A stretch of 64,000 nucleotides of DNA from Panicum virgatum. Taxonomy: Eukaryota > Streptophyta > Magnoliopsida > Poales > Poaceae. Shown one piece after another: positions 11,825 through 23,417 of the stretch (its first letter is position 1; every line of letters begins with the position of its first letter). The notes under the pieces were generated by a model. The model did not search any database, was not told the origin of the DNA, and saw only the letters and a program-made list of their open reading frames with translations. The stretch lies in NCBI RefSeq assembly GCF_016808335.1, contig NC_053143.1, positions 55,861,339-55,925,338 of the forward strand, written 5' to 3'. The translations under genes and the position numbers were made by a program.

Positions 11825-13856
11825 CTAAAGGGTTTTCAAGATACTCTCCGGAGGAGTAGTAGGAGCAGGAGCCACAGGGAAGGCTGGGATGGGATTACCC
11901 ATTTGGATAGAAAGACTTTGAATGTAGTTGTACATCTGGGTCACCTCGGCCGCCTGCTTCTACTCGTTCTCTTGTCGTATCCTCCTCTCTTCGGCCAACG
12001 CCGCCTCGTACGCCGCCTGTTGCGCTTGCATTTGGTGCTACAATAGTTCATGACAATGTTACAACGCAAAGCAAATATATGTACAAAACGAAAGAACTAT
12101 GAATAAATAAGAAATAACCTGAAGTTCCTACACTTGGAGCTGCGACGCGGACAGCTGTGGGCGTATGGCCGGGCTATTGGCCGTGCTCCTCGCTCGAATC
12201 TGGGAGAGGGTGGGAGTGCTGGCCGTGTCTACAAGGCCATCGCCAATGTAGTAGCGCCCATGTTTCTTGCCTCCTCCCACCCTCATAATGACTTCTCCAT
12301 CAAGGGGCTGCGAGCTCGGATCCCAGTCTGGCCCATGGACCTGTCTTCCCATCTCTGTGTATGCCTGGATACGACTATGGACGGACGGGTTGCTGTACGC
12401 CGAGGGCGGGTCATCAGGGTTGTAGGTGACGTTGGATGTCGCCTTGCCCTTGCGGGCCAGATCCCATCCCACGAACGGGTTGCACTCCTGGCCTTCATGT
12501 GAGGACGACTGCGAAAAAGGAAGAAGTTGATTACAAATTATGCTGAATTGAACGTTAGATTAGAGAAATGAGTCTATGTAGTGTGTACCCATCTAGCCCT
12601 GTACTCGTCATTATTGAGGCTGCCTTGATGGTGCGCTGGACCTGGCATCAGCAATCACCGCTGCCGGCCAGCATCGTGCAAAGCCTGCCACTTGGGGTCG
12701 AACCACTTGTCCACTATACGCTCCCAGCACACGGTGTCATTACGACACTACCACGCAGGAACCTACACGTGATCAAATGCTTGACATGTAAGAAGAGAGA
12801 CATTTAACGATGTTTTTCATCTTACAATAAATTTGAACTTACCTGTAAATATTGCTCTCGGGTCAGCCTCAAATCCCTCGCCTCAGTCTTCCCGATCTTC
12901 TGCTTTAGGAAATGTGCACAATAGTTGATGACGCACTGGACTTGCGCCTCATAATGCATGTCCTTCACGAGTTTAACGCATCGATTGTGAGCCACAATCA
13001 CCTCCCACTCCTCGTGTCCCTCGCCACACCTGTAAAAATCCTGCATATAAAGACAATGGATCATGTCGTTATTAACAATATGTTAAATGAATGTGATGTA
13101 TTGACCATTTTTTGCCGGGGAAAACTTACCCAGAGCTCGGCCTTTACCCGCTCCGCCTTGTTCTCAAAGACTCTGCCGCTCCGATCCAACTGATCGTTGT
13201 TGGCGGCGATGTAGTGGTCCCACGTCCAGGCCGGCTCGTACCGTCCTTGATAGTGGACCAGGCCTGGGAAGTGGTCCCTGCACAAAAGACCCAGAATGCC
13301 GTTGACCTTGCGTTTGTGAGCACCGCCACTGAGGACAGTCCAACTCCTGCAAAAGTGATTAAGAGAAAATATTAGTTTGTACCGTGATTTTCGAGTTAGG
13401 AAATGAAAAAGTAGTAATAACATGTCAAATTACTTACATATCCCCGCTCGGTCGAATCAGCGGGCGCAAGGCGACAGGTATCGGCCTATCTGGGAGTCGC
13501 GAAGGACCTCGCAACCAGACAGCCAGCGTAGAGGTATCCTCGGCCGTGTCCTCCTCAGACGACTCCCCCTCCTCCTCATGCGCGTCCGCCTGCCACTCCT
13601 CCTCCCGCTCCTGCTCCTAGTTCTGGGCAGGTTCCTCCTCCTCCTCCTCCTCCTCCTCCTGAGACAGCGGTACAGGCGAAGGCTCTCGACGCCTCCTAGC
13701 TCCACCCTTCCCTCGACCCCTCTTGGGTCCACCCTTCCCTTGACCCTTGCCTCGCCCCAACCCAGAACTCCTATCGAAGCCCTCACCAGCATCCGAGTGT
13801 GGCATCATTCTTCTATACAGTGAGGCGACCGATCGTTGAAGTCCGCCGCCCGGCAT
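11825..13856 (-). pseudogene. CACTA-2 TNPA-like (Ptta/En/Spm, Transposase_24 type) protein gene, broken
   Basis: Multi-exon gene downstream of the transposase on the same strand. Exon 1 (13856 down to about 13440) starts MPGGG, is rich in Gly, Arg and Lys, then has a run of nine Glu. It is interrupted by a TAG at 13617-13619 and the same frame goes on beyond it. The next blocks (about 13347-13132, 13040-12843 and 12508-12122) contain HKRKVNG, the region ending VKAELW, and a Cys-His-rich stretch, as in the plant transposase family linked to En/Spm elements. The last block (about 12036-11825) is a short coiled coil rich in Gln and Ala with another TAG, ending at 11825. No Ulp1 domain is visible, unlike CACTA-1. 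In En/Spm the TNPA protein binds subterminal repeats and helps transposition; the role here is inferred. Confidence 0.78.
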
Positions 13857-13996
13857 CTCTCTTCAATCACCTGCAATTCAAAATAGTAAACCAATCAGCA
13901 CATATATACAAAACGATCTTATAAAGAGAAAGAAAATAAATGTGACATAATTAGAAAGTAACATTAATAAATCAATTAGTACGGATCATACATGTA

Positions 13997-16900
13997 TTAG
14001 AAATAATCATCTTCATCGGGATTAGCTGGATCATATGTCTCATTATCACTATCACGCAAGTCGAGAAGTTCAAGCCCGTGCTCTAACGGTGGAATTTCAT
14101 CCTCATTGTCATTGCCTAATTGTAATCGCTCAAGTAATTCTAGGTCCTTCGCATTACGAACCTCCTCACCAACGTCCTCGTCATCAACCATTTCATCATC
14201 GTGTACTTCCATTTCAATCACTCCGGTTAAGTCTATCTCAAAATGTCCTTCAAGCCCATCTTCTTGAAAGAATTCCCCGTCATATGTGTTTGGGCTATGT
14301 TGTAATCCTCATTATATGGAATAGGTACTTTACCGTGTAGTGATACCTTGTACACAATGTCCCAACCCATAAGGCGATCGTCAGTTTTGCACGGATATGA
14401 GAGATAATAAACTTGCGTGGCTTGTTGAGCCACAATATACACATCGTCTCCTGGATACACTGATGACTGGCCAATTTCGACTAGGCCGAGATGAGGGGTC
14501 CATCGCACTTCGTTAGGATCAAACCAATGACATTTGAATATGACAGGCTTAAGAGGTTTGCAACCATGAAATGTGAGTTCATAGATTTCTTTAATTATGC
14601 CATAATACTCGACCCCATCAAGGGCTGTCGTACAAACTCCGGAATTTGTTGTTCTTCGATTGGGCCGAATCTGCTCATGGCTTCTTGTGTGAAAGCGATA
14701 TCCATTAACGTCATAACCGGAATATGACAAGACCCTATAGGCACAACCGTTGGCAACTTGTCTCAACTCGGGACACATAGACGCGTCATTTTGGGCCTGC
14801 AGGTAGAAGCATGATGATTTGTCATACTATTCACACAGATAAGAAACTTCAAATGTCTAACAAGCATGATGGTTTGTTATACCTTGTGCTTGAACCAAGA
14901 AATGAAATCGGGGGCTCTTTGTCCCACACTGGATTTAAGAAGGACGTCAACTTCCTGCGGGGTTGGATCTCTTCGGTGACGCCAGAATTGTTGAGTAAAT
15001 TCCCTATATAAACGAGAGGTAAAGGGGGTTGGATGCAGAATAGTTAATACTCGAGGAAATAGTTTGTTGAGAACTTACCGTATGTACGGCTCGACTTCCA
15101 CTAGGTTCGTCAACACATACATCATGATAGTGCGCAACTCTTCATTGAGCAAGGCCTTAGGAGTCGCACCACTTGCACTTCCAAGTTGCCCTTTGAATAG
15201 GCTGAGGTTCGTTTCATTTTCGGCTTCATTGTAACGAGTGAGTGGATTGTGCACGCTTGGAAGGGTTTCACTATAGTATTTTGTTGTGTAGTTCGAGACC
15301 TCATCCAGAATGTATGCTTCTACAATGGAAGCTTCTATTTTGCATTTATTTTTGCATTTGGTTCGAAGGATTTTTTGTTGTCTCTCAATCGAGTAGCACC
15401 AACGTCCCTGAACAGGCCCCCCCATCCGTGCCTCATACGGGAGGTGCAAAATCATATGCCGCATCGGATTGAAGAAGCCGGGTGGAAAGATTTTCTCCAA
15501 CTTACAAAGTAACACAGGGGCCAATTTTTCCATTTGTTCAACTACAGCCTATGACAACTCCTTAGCACATAGCTGGCGGAAGAAATTTCTTAACTCCGCC
15601 AGCACTTGCCAGACATGGTCAGGGAGATAGCCTCGAACCATCACCGGAAGAAGCTGCTCAATCCATATGTGGTAGTCATGACTCTTCAGCCCATTGATTC
15701 GCATAGTAGATAAGTTCACCCCTCTCCTTAGATTCGCTGCATACCCATCGGGGAACATTAAAGTCTGGAACCATTCTAGTACTTCTTTCCTTTCGTGCTT
15801 CTTCAGGACGAATTCAGCTGCAGGCTTTTTCCATTTCTTACCATCTTTGGGTGGCGGAATATTCAGTTTTGGTCTACCGCATAAACTAGCTTAATCCACT
15901 CGGGCCTTAACATTGTCCTTTGTTTTATCAAGAATGTCCATGATTGTACCCAGAGTGCCTCAGCAATATTTTTTTCTGAGTGCATCATATCAATGTTATG
16001 AGGAAGAAGAAGATCATCCATGTAGGGGAGCCTCCACAGGCCCGACTTCTGAGCCCAGGCATGTTCTTCGCCATAACCCACAAAACCACCACCTTCTTTA
16101 ACCCTCAGCAACTGTAACCACTCACGGACTGCGACACCTGACATCATCTGTGGTGGAGGTTCATCAACCACGACACCTTTCGTAAAGTTCTTGATGTCAT
16201 GTCGGAATGGATGATCAATAGGGAGGAATTGTCGGTGCTTGTCGAACGAAGAATACTTGCCACCCTTCGCCAACCAGATGAACCTCATAGCTGCCTTGCA
16301 TACTGGGCAAGGGAACTTCCCGTGCACACACCAGCCGCAGAATATCGCATACGCTAGCAAGTCATGCAGGGAGTACATGTACCACACTCGCATTTTGAAG
16401 TTTGTCTTTGTAGCTCGGTCATATGTCCATACACCTTCCTCCCAAGCATGGAGTAAATCATCAATAAGAGGCTCCATATACACACTCATATTATCCCCCG
16501 GATATCCAGGAATTATCAACGACAAGAATATGTTCTGTCGTTGAAAGATAACTCCAGGAGGGAGGTTGAGGGGGATAACAAACACGGGCCAACAACTGTA
16601 CGGGGCAGCCGTCATTCCATAAGGATTGAATCCATCTGTTGCCAACGCAACACATACATTTCGAGCGTCCAGAGCTTTCATTGTGTGACGTCTGTCAAAA
16701 TGTTTCCATGCTTCACCATCGGATGGATGTATCATCTTCTTAGGACGATAGCGTTTGCCGTTTTTGTGCCATCTCATCTATTGTGCTGAATCCTCGGTCA
16801 TGAATAGACGTTGGATTCTCGATATGAATGGAAGGTACCGTACGATTTTCACGGGGATTTTGAGATGTTTCTTTTGACTATCACCAGAATCTACCTCCAG

Positions 16901-17591
16901 CCACCGAGATGATTTACATTTTGTACAGTAATTTGCGTCTGCATGTTCTTTCCTAAACAATATGCATCCCTTCGGACAAGGATGTATCTTCTCATATGGC
17001 ATCTTAAGACTACGAAGAAGTTTTTGTGCCTCGTACAAGCTATTTGGAAGAATGTGTCCTTCCGGAAACAGACTACCAAAACCGTCAACATTTTGTCGAA
17101 TCCATCTCGACTAATGCCACACTCAGACTTTAGGGCCAATACGCGTGCAATAGCATCGAACTGAGAAACATTGGTATGCTGGAGAAGTGGTTTCTGCGCC
17201 GCAGACAACATGTCATAATACTGCTTTGCCGTAGGCTCTGGCAGATCCTCTCTAGGTCCTTCTTCGAAGTGTACTTCATGAAAGTCTGCTAACATGTCTA
17301 CGCAACCGGCATCAGCATCATAACATGTCTGACTACCTCTTCTCTCGCACGATGGGCTTCACCATGGCAGATCCACCGGGTATAGTTTTCCACAAACCCA
17401 TTTTTGATAATATGTTTACCCATAGTGAGTTGTGATTGATGTATCCTATTTTGACACTTGGTGGATGGACACGGCATTCTACTCTGTCCTCTATCAAATG
17501 CCTTTTCCAAAAAGTCATTGACCTTTAGAGCAAACTCAATATACTCTTGTTCGCTCTGCCAGCCCTTGTACATCCACTCAAGGTCATCCAT
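13997..17591 (-). pseudogene. CACTA-2 TNP2-like transposase gene, several frameshifts and stops
   Basis: Reading leftward: an N-terminal transposase-associated domain (17591-17298, starting MDDLEWMY, with CPSTKC and HL/HG-type metal-binding residues), a zinc-ribbon region (KIHPCPKGC, CTKC) near 16990-16900, the Transposase_21 core (16777-15863, with DGFNPYG, EPLIDDLLHAW and CPVC), DUF4218 (15758-15075, with LKSHDYH) and DUF4216 (14778-14233), ending in an acidic tail (14221-13997). The frame is broken near 17300, near 17060, by TAG at 16778, near 15860, by a stop at 15549 and near 14230. The order matches full-length TNP2 proteins, so all domains survive but no long protein can be made. Confidence 0.9.
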
Positions 17592-17690
17592 CCTTTAACA
17601 TACGAGCGAGAAATTTAAAAATTGATTTCATATACACGATATCTAACAAACTTTAATAGGTGAAGATGGGTCCTAATCCCACCCGATGAT

Positions 17691-17873
17691 GCGTAGATAT
17701 GGTTGGTTTCCATCATCCACTCCTAGCCGAGACAGAATTTCGGCAGCACCTCCCCGCTGCTCTCCAAATACACGTCCTGTCAAGGAGATTGTGTATCTGG
17801 AGAACAACAGGGAGGTGATGCCGAAACTCTGGCACGGATCGGAGTTGACCATGAAAACTAACCATATCTACGC
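17691..17873. repeat. Long hairpin (about 83-base arms) upstream of the CACTA-2 transposase
   Basis: 17691-17774 and 17790-17873 are imperfect inverted repeats, roughly 75-80% complementary by eye, around a loop of about 15 bases. Both arms start or end with the shared GCGTAGATATGGTT. It lies about 100 bases upstream of the transposase start on the minus strand, in the leader or an intron. The shape is like a young plant miRNA or hairpin-siRNA precursor. Confidence 0.8.
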
Positions 17874-18500
17874 ACCTTTGGGCTGTCCAAATGACGTGGA
17901 CAATTCGAAACACATATGGTTCCATATATGCAAAGAGTTGCATATTTCGAACCGTATCTCTTTCAAACGGGAGACGCCTAGGTTACGTGAAGCACAAACA
18001 AGATAGGTAAATGAAAGTCTGTGATGACTCACCTAACTGTACTGCAAAGTGACGAGTCAAGAACGGTGCCACAACCTCTCCTAACAAAAAACAACTACAT
18101 AGTATCAATAATTGAACATTTCAGTTTCAAATTCTGCAAAAATAAAACAGCACAGTGGTCGACAACCAACAAACATGCCTCAGATATGTTCCATTCATTT
18201 GACCTTGAACTTGAAGCATAAGAAACCTAAAATAAATTCATGACCGCCATTAAACGATGTGACACATCCAGCCCAATCTTAACATCATCGCATCCGAGTT
18301 GTTGCTTGGGCATGGATGTGTCACATGGTTTCATGACAACCATGATAAGCATATCCATAGAACAGAAATAACACACTTCGACTAACACTCAAGCTCAAGC
18401 TCAAGGTCAATATATATATAGCATATATCATTATAGGCAATACAATTTTCTATCCAAAATACTCTCCAGCGGTGGCGAGATAGGCAAAGTGAGATACAAC
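17874..18500. other. CACTA-2 upstream non-coding region
   Basis: I see no gene here. It probably forms the first intron of the minus-strand transposase gene, between the GC-rich stretch to its right and the coding start at 17591. A minus-strand donor-like site CTGGTAGG lies near 18515. Confidence 0.4.
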
Positions 18501-19030
18501 TACCTACCAACCTACCAGCGGGCAGGGGTCCGGCGGCGGCGTGGGCGGGGGTCTGGCGGCATGCGGACCGAGCGGCCCAGGGGCGTGGGAGGGCGAGCGC
18601 GGGGTGGGCCGCGGCATCGGGGTGGGCGCAGCGCGGGCAGGGGTCCGGCGGCGGCGTGGGCAGGGGTCCGACGGCGTGCGGACCGGGCTGCACAGGGGCG
18701 TGGGCGAGCGAGCGCGGGGTGGACCGCGACGTCGGGGTGGGCGCGGCGCGGGCGGGGGTCCGGTGGCGGCGTGGGCGGGGCTCCGGCGGCGTCCGGACCA
18801 GGCAGTGCAGGGCGTGGGCGCGGGTCGGGGTGGGTGTGGACCGGACTGAGGGTGAGGAGTGGATGCGGGAGAGGGAGTTCGAAACGGTAAGGGAGTGGGT
18901 GGTTCGCCGTGTGCCAGATCTACGGCACACGGCGAAGTTAAGACTTCGCCGTGTGCCAAATCTAGGGCTCACGGCGAAGTAATGAGTTGGTCGTGTGCCA
19001 GATGCCAGGCACACGGCGAACACGGCATTT
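18500..19030 (-). promoter_or_regulatory. GC-rich leader plus internal copies of the CACTA-2 terminal motif
   Basis: 18500-18880 is very GC-rich and built of degenerate repeats (GGGGTCCGGCGGCGGCGTGGG type). 18900-19022 holds three facing pairs of the terminal motif TTCGCCGTGTGCC, well away from the end array at 19820-20310. CACTA-1 has the same pairing of motif repeats and a GC-rich leader ahead of a gene. A promoter with binding sites for the element's own protein is the inference. Open frames in this stretch look like chance products of the GC content. Confidence 0.5.
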
Positions 19031-19815
19031 CTATATTTCATGTAAATGAAACTTGTATTCTTTTTAATTTTTCAATATCATTTTCGAAATTTATTTTGAA
19101 ATTGAAAACAAGACCTTAAAGTTCACTAAAGAATATGAATATAATTTTTTCACTCATGTTAAATCATTATTTCATGTACTAATAGTTCAAATTCAATTTA
19201 TATCAATTAAAGTTGTATAAATGCAGTTAATATGTTAAAATTATCAAACGGATCCAAAAAAATGCAAAAAATTAACATGAAGTCATTTTTTCTCTCCATT
19301 GCATATATAAAAAGTGTAGAAACCAAATTCAAATTTGAACGTGTTTGCCCCTACAAACTTAACCGCGTCTTTCTCCGTTACCCAGATCTTCTTCGGGAAA
19401 GTTTGAGTTTATAAGCAGCGTACGTGACAAACACGTGCGGAACTCCCTCAATTTTTTACCATAGATTCTATGTATGATAGCATAAGAAATCGACAAATCT
19501 CATAATTTTCAGACTTCGTTTGAATTTTTTAAAATTTTACAACTATTCGATTCTACATTCACGAGAACTTTTTGTGAACACCATTTTCGAAATGACAATG
19601 TCAACTACGACGAATATCATTTTTCCAAAAATTTTCTTCTATTATTTTATGTACTTGCAGTTCAAAATTTGACTCATCCAAAAAATTCGTTTAACAGATA
19701 CACAATTTTTATATATAGTGAACATTACGACAAAAATACCAAACTTTAATACATAGTACCAAGCAATGTCTCTGCAGTGTAGAAAAAGTTTCGAGTTTGA
19801 AAATTCAAAATTTTC
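19031..19815. other. AT-rich interior of CACTA-2, no gene seen
   Basis: Nearly 800 bases of AT-rich DNA between the internal motif cluster and the right-end array. Short open frames here are unremarkable. Confidence 0.6.
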
Positions 19816-20329
19816 AAACTATTTGCCGTGTGCCAAGAAAAAGCACACGGCGAAGTGTCTTGTTTGCCGTGTGCCAAGCTGTAGCACACGGCGAAGTGTC
19901 CTGTTTGCCGTGTGCCAAGCTGTAGCACACGGTGAAGTGGCCTGTTTGCCGTGTGCCCCATGCGGCACACGGCGAAGTGGCCTGTTTGCCGTGTGCCCCA
20001 TGCGGCACACGGCAAAGTTGAGTGCCGTCAACCTCCGTCGCCCCTCCGTCCACCTCCGTTCGCCACCTCCGCACGTGAGTGGCACGTGCACGAGATTTGC
20101 CGTGTGTTTTGAGGGTGGCACACGGCAAAGATAGTAATATGCCGTGCGTTTGGTTTTTGCCGTGTGTTCCTGGGGCTGGCACACGGCAAAGAGGCAATTT
20201 TGCCGTGTGCGTGGTGTTTGCCGTGTGTTTTATTTTGGGCACACGGCAAAGTGGCTGTTTGTCGTGTGTCCATTTTTTAGCACACGTCAAACTATTTGGC
20301 ACACGGCATATTAGCCGTTTCCGGTAGTG
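19816..20329. repeat. CACTA-2 right subterminal repeats and terminus
   Basis: Facing pairs of TTTGCCGTGTGCC and GGCACACGGC(A/G)AA are repeated about eight times, in part as a 62-bp tandem unit (19865-20015), before the TTCCGGTAGTG end. Confidence 0.93.
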
Positions 20330-20695
20330 GTCGGCTTAATCCAGCTGACATCCATAAGGCTTTATTATTGCCGTCGACCAAAGGGTACGCCGACGTCAAT
20401 AGTAGATATAGGGATAGATATATATTGAAGTGGCTTGCTTCTCTAGTTCTCTCTCCCCACTTCAGCTGCTGCAAGAAAATCGAGTATTTATTACGAAAAT
20501 ATAATAGTTGCCATCATGTAACGATACAAGAATTTCCGTCACGAAGTTGAGGTGATGACTAAATATAGAGAGAGAAGCTAGGTGAAGCAATTTTTTTTTC
20601 TTTTCATCTTTAGCGTAAATTGTTCTTCTATTTCCAAGAGGCTCTGTTGGTGTGACATGTTTGATAGGACTTGGCCAAAGCCGATGGAGAGAGGC
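20330..20695. other. Host unit A, 3' flank of the DUF594 gene
   Basis: It matches 40470-40835 in unit C with only two or so differences. A block in it (about 20430-20590, with CTCTCTCCCCACTTCAGCTG) also occurs in diverged form at 39660-39840, upstream of unit C proper. No gene is visible. Confidence 0.85.
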
Positions 20696-22960
20696 TCATG
20701 GAAAAGCCCTGCTAAAGGGGTTCTTATTTTCATCTGGTGGGGGGCTGCCAAAGGGGCCTCCCCGGTGCCAGCGCTGGGGATTGAACCGGGTGCCCGCCGT
20801 GGGGAAATGCCTTTTTTTGAGGTATTTCAGAAGAAGCGCAGCGACGGTGATGAGCTCGCCGCCGTTGCTTAGCTGCTTGGCGTGAGAATCCGCGCTGCAT
20901 TGCTCGGCTGCGTAGCACAGCGTCTCCACCCATACTTGAGCGACCACCTCCAGCGTGCCTGTTGTCGTGTCCGGTAACTCCACCTCCGAGCTGATGAGCT
21001 TCGCACCAAGCTTGCATCCAGTCTGCAGCGTCAATCTGAGATGCTGCTGCGTCGAAAAATCAAGACGGAAACCGTACTTGATGTGTAGGTTGTCAGTCGA
21101 TCCCGTCTCCACTGCCTCCAACAATCCATCCCCGTAGATTCGTAGCACACTGGCCAGTTCCTCAGCCGAGCCGTACCGCGGGCCCCTAGTGGTGAGGCCA
21201 TAGCACACCTCGATGTATGAGCTACGGCTGGCGGCGGGTGACAGCATGTATGGGTCTGCAGCGAGGAGGAACACCATGTAGTTGGAGAGCGCCTCGACCA
21301 CCTCGGCTTTCTTGTCGTCGTCGTTGTTGGTGGTATGCTGCTTCTTCTCTGACCGCCACCAACTCAAGAAGATGTTAGTGGCGATGTGCCAGACAAGGAT
21401 GCGCTCGTCCAGGCTCCAGGTCAGGCTATACACGATGTCACCGTCGTACAACCCCCAACGCTTCAGCTCTGCTCGACCCCTACAATCAAAAAGCTGGGCG
21501 TACCGTGCATCTTCTGGTAGTTGACTGTTGTTGTGGGAGCGGCCTGCAGCTTCCTCAGCGCTGACGCCGTCGCGGGAGACGCCCTCTCCCCTCAACACTT
21601 GCTTCACCAGCAGGTCCTTGACGAGTGCCGGCGCAGGGAGGCACGACGAGTAGGCCATTATGTTCCACCGGTCCTCCAACCCCATCCACCTTGCTATTTT
21701 GCTGATTGAGCTGGCCCTGCTGCGAGCGCCCAGCTGGAGCAAGTTGTGCTGCCCCATGGAGCCTGACCAGTACCTCCTCCTACAGTCCGCTGCATGGACG
21801 AGCCGACGGAGGCTCGTGAGTGCACGGGCGATGCGGTTCAGCAGGGTGTGCTCCTCCATCCAATACTTATCACGGCTCCGCCTCACCAGGAGAGGACATG
21901 TCCAGCTGGAGAGCAGAGCTCTCAGCAGCGACACCGCCTCCAGGGCGAGGGCCCCAGCCAGAAGGACATAGGTGATCGCCACATCTACCCTGCTGTAAGG
22001 ACCCTGCTGTGTGCGGTGGCCGGGGGGTCTGAGATGGAAATGGAACAGCAAGAACGCGGAGGCGGTGGCCGCCGCCGTGAGTGCATGCACGCAGAGGCCA
22101 TACATGTTGCTGTGTATCACCACCGTCTTGGTGTAGAAGACGTCATGCATCAGGGAGAGCTGCATCTCCACCACCTGGTACAGATCCTCCCCGCGCAAGT
22201 TGGAAGCAAAAGGGTATACAGTATAATCCTGCCCTAGGGGCCCCCTCATCAGATCCATGGGCACATCCAGCATCCGATGAGCCATCAATAGGTAGGCTTC
22301 TGCATCCCACGATGGACCCACTGAGATTAGGGCGTCGAGATAATGCCCGGTTTCAATTGCAGAGGTGGATGGCTGCAAATTCCGGTAGTTCTTTCCCGTT
22401 ATGGGGTTGCTGCCGGCGCGCAAGAGCGACCACACTCTCTCCCCATACTTGGCAATACCAACCAGGGACACGAGGATGGTGGCGCAGCTGAGCAGCAAGG
22501 AAACATGGCTGATGATGGAGGACTCGTAGAGCACGTAGCCGGCTGCGGCCACCTGCACAGCGAGCGTCTGCAGATGGCGCAGCCACAGCCGGTTGTCCTC
22601 GATGGCGTAGGCCGTGATGTTGTCCTGCCCGCCAAGGTGGAGCAGCAGGAGCGGTGCCCACAACGCCATCAGCTGATGCTCAGCAGACCTGCTGGTGATT
22701 GACATGTGGCCCAGGGCATATATGGCCGTCGCGTCGGCAAGCATGTACGCCGACCAAACAGACAGCCTCACCACGCTGGAGTTGATGCGCCGCCGGAACT
22801 CCGCCAAGATCAGGAGCGAGACCTGGAGAGCGAAGCTCAGCAGCACCAGCGACCGGATGCCCCATTCATTCCAGGCATGGGCCACCACGCCTGCTACTCC
22901 CATCGCTTTACTTCTCTGCCACCTCTGCTTGCTTATTAATCCGCTCTGAAATGCATGCAT
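20696..22960 (-). CDS. DUF4220/DUF594 family membrane protein, apparently intact single-exon gene
   Basis: A 754-codon open frame. The family is plant-specific, expanded in grasses and mostly of unknown function. The N-terminal third has hydrophobic segments (about residues 33-55, 70-92, 97-108, 125-165) with WSAYMLAD; further segments lie near 275-345, so a multi-pass membrane protein is likely. This part matches DUF4220. The DUF594 region lies near residues 575-715, with YGSAEELASVL and GCKLGAKL. The start may be the second Met (22903, MGVAGVVAHAW), because that part is conserved in unit C while the residues before it are not. The C-terminal 40 residues (from KKRHFPTAG) do not look like the usual family end. 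No stop or frameshift is seen. A TATA-like TCTATATAGC lies on the minus strand near 23058. CACTA-2 is inserted beyond the 3' end. Confidence 0.88.
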   Translation of the reverse strand: MHAFQSGLISKQRWQRSKAMGVAGVVAHAWNEWGIRSLVLLSFALQVSLLILAEFRRRINSSVVRLSVWSAYMLADATAIYALGHMSITSRSAEHQLMALWAPLLLLHLGGQDNITAYAIEDNRLWLRHLQTLAVQVAAAGYVLYESSIISHVSLLLSCATILVSLVGIAKYGERVWSLLRAGSNPITGKNYRNLQPSTSAIETGHYLDALISVGPSWDAEAYLLMAHRMLDVPMDLMRGPLGQDYTVYPFASNLRGEDLYQVVEMQLSLMHDVFYTKTVVIHSNMYGLCVHALTAAATASAFLLFHFHLRPPGHRTQQGPYSRVDVAITYVLLAGALALEAVSLLRALLSSWTCPLLVRRSRDKYWMEEHTLLNRIARALTSLRRLVHAADCRRRYWSGSMGQHNLLQLGARSRASSISKIARWMGLEDRWNIMAYSSCLPAPALVKDLLVKQVLRGEGVSRDGVSAEEAAGRSHNNSQLPEDARYAQLFDCRGRAELKRWGLYDGDIVYSLTWSLDERILVWHIATNIFLSWWRSEKKQHTTNNDDDKKAEVVEALSNYMVFLLAADPYMLSPAASRSSYIEVCYGLTTRGPRYGSAEELASVLRIYGDGLLEAVETGSTDNLHIKYGFRLDFSTQQHLRLTLQTGCKLGAKLISSEVELPDTTTGTLEVVAQVWVETLCYAAEQCSADSHAKQLSNGGELITVAALLLKYLKKRHFPTAGTRFNPQRWHRGGPFGSPPPDENKNPFSRAFP

Positions 22961-22975
22961 GGAAATGCAAGGTCA

Positions 22976-23417
22976 ACAAACGACTAGATAGTTTATGCCG
23001 TTGACATATTACATATAGCCAATCTAATAGCCCACCCAATATAATGGTTGGCTAGCTATATAGATACCAACCGAATCATTATACATAGCACATTCTCATC
23101 CTCGATCATATTCTCTCATCCAATTTGTTCAAGTCCGTATCGCAGTCACCTATTCGTCGTCTCTCTTCCAAAATCACCTCAAATCTAATGTGTCAATTTA
23201 TATAGCCTGCTTACGTAACCAGACCATACTTGCTCGCTCTAAGCACCGAAGCCATCGTCAAACAGATTAAGGTGACACGTATCATCATGCTCCAATCAGA
23301 GTTACAGAAGGCCAAGCACCAGTAACATCTGATCAGTATGGAGAGTCCCCTGTATAGCACTAATAATCAGAGAGCCCCACGCCACACTGTCCCTATTAAG
23401 CAAACTTATTGGTACTA
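22976..23417 (-). promoter_or_regulatory. Upstream region of the DUF594 gene
   Basis: Similarity to unit C stops at about 22975, so this upstream DNA is specific to unit A. It is AT-rich. The only element I can point to is a TATA-like box on the minus strand near 23050-23060, about 100 bases before the first ATG. Its use is inferred. Confidence 0.35.

Larger units (their letters stand above)
10739..20329 (-). mobile_element. CACTA-2, complete 9591-bp CACTA transposon with target duplication GTC
   Basis: It starts with CACTACCGGAA at 10739 and ends with TTCCGGTAGTG at 20329, perfect 11-bp inverted ends. GTC at 10736-10738 is repeated at 20330-20332, and unit C has one GTC at 40470-40472 in otherwise continuous flanks, so the empty site is visible in the same window. 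Subterminal repeats of CGCCGTGTGCC and GGCACACGGC fill both ends (about 10760-11285 and 19820-20310). Both genes lie on the minus strand: TNP2 transposase, then a TNPA-like gene. Both carry stops or frameshifts, so the copy is not autonomous. It belongs to a different CACTA subfamily from CACTA-1. Confidence 0.97.

Noticed and set aside
18382..19041. 219-codon minus-strand frame and several plus-strand frames in CACTA-2
   Set aside because: They translate the terminal-motif repeats and the GC-rich leader and have no protein family features.
21794..22702. Plus-strand open frames of 119-147 codons opposite the DUF594 gene
   Set aside because: Shadows of the GC-rich coding strand without their own motifs.
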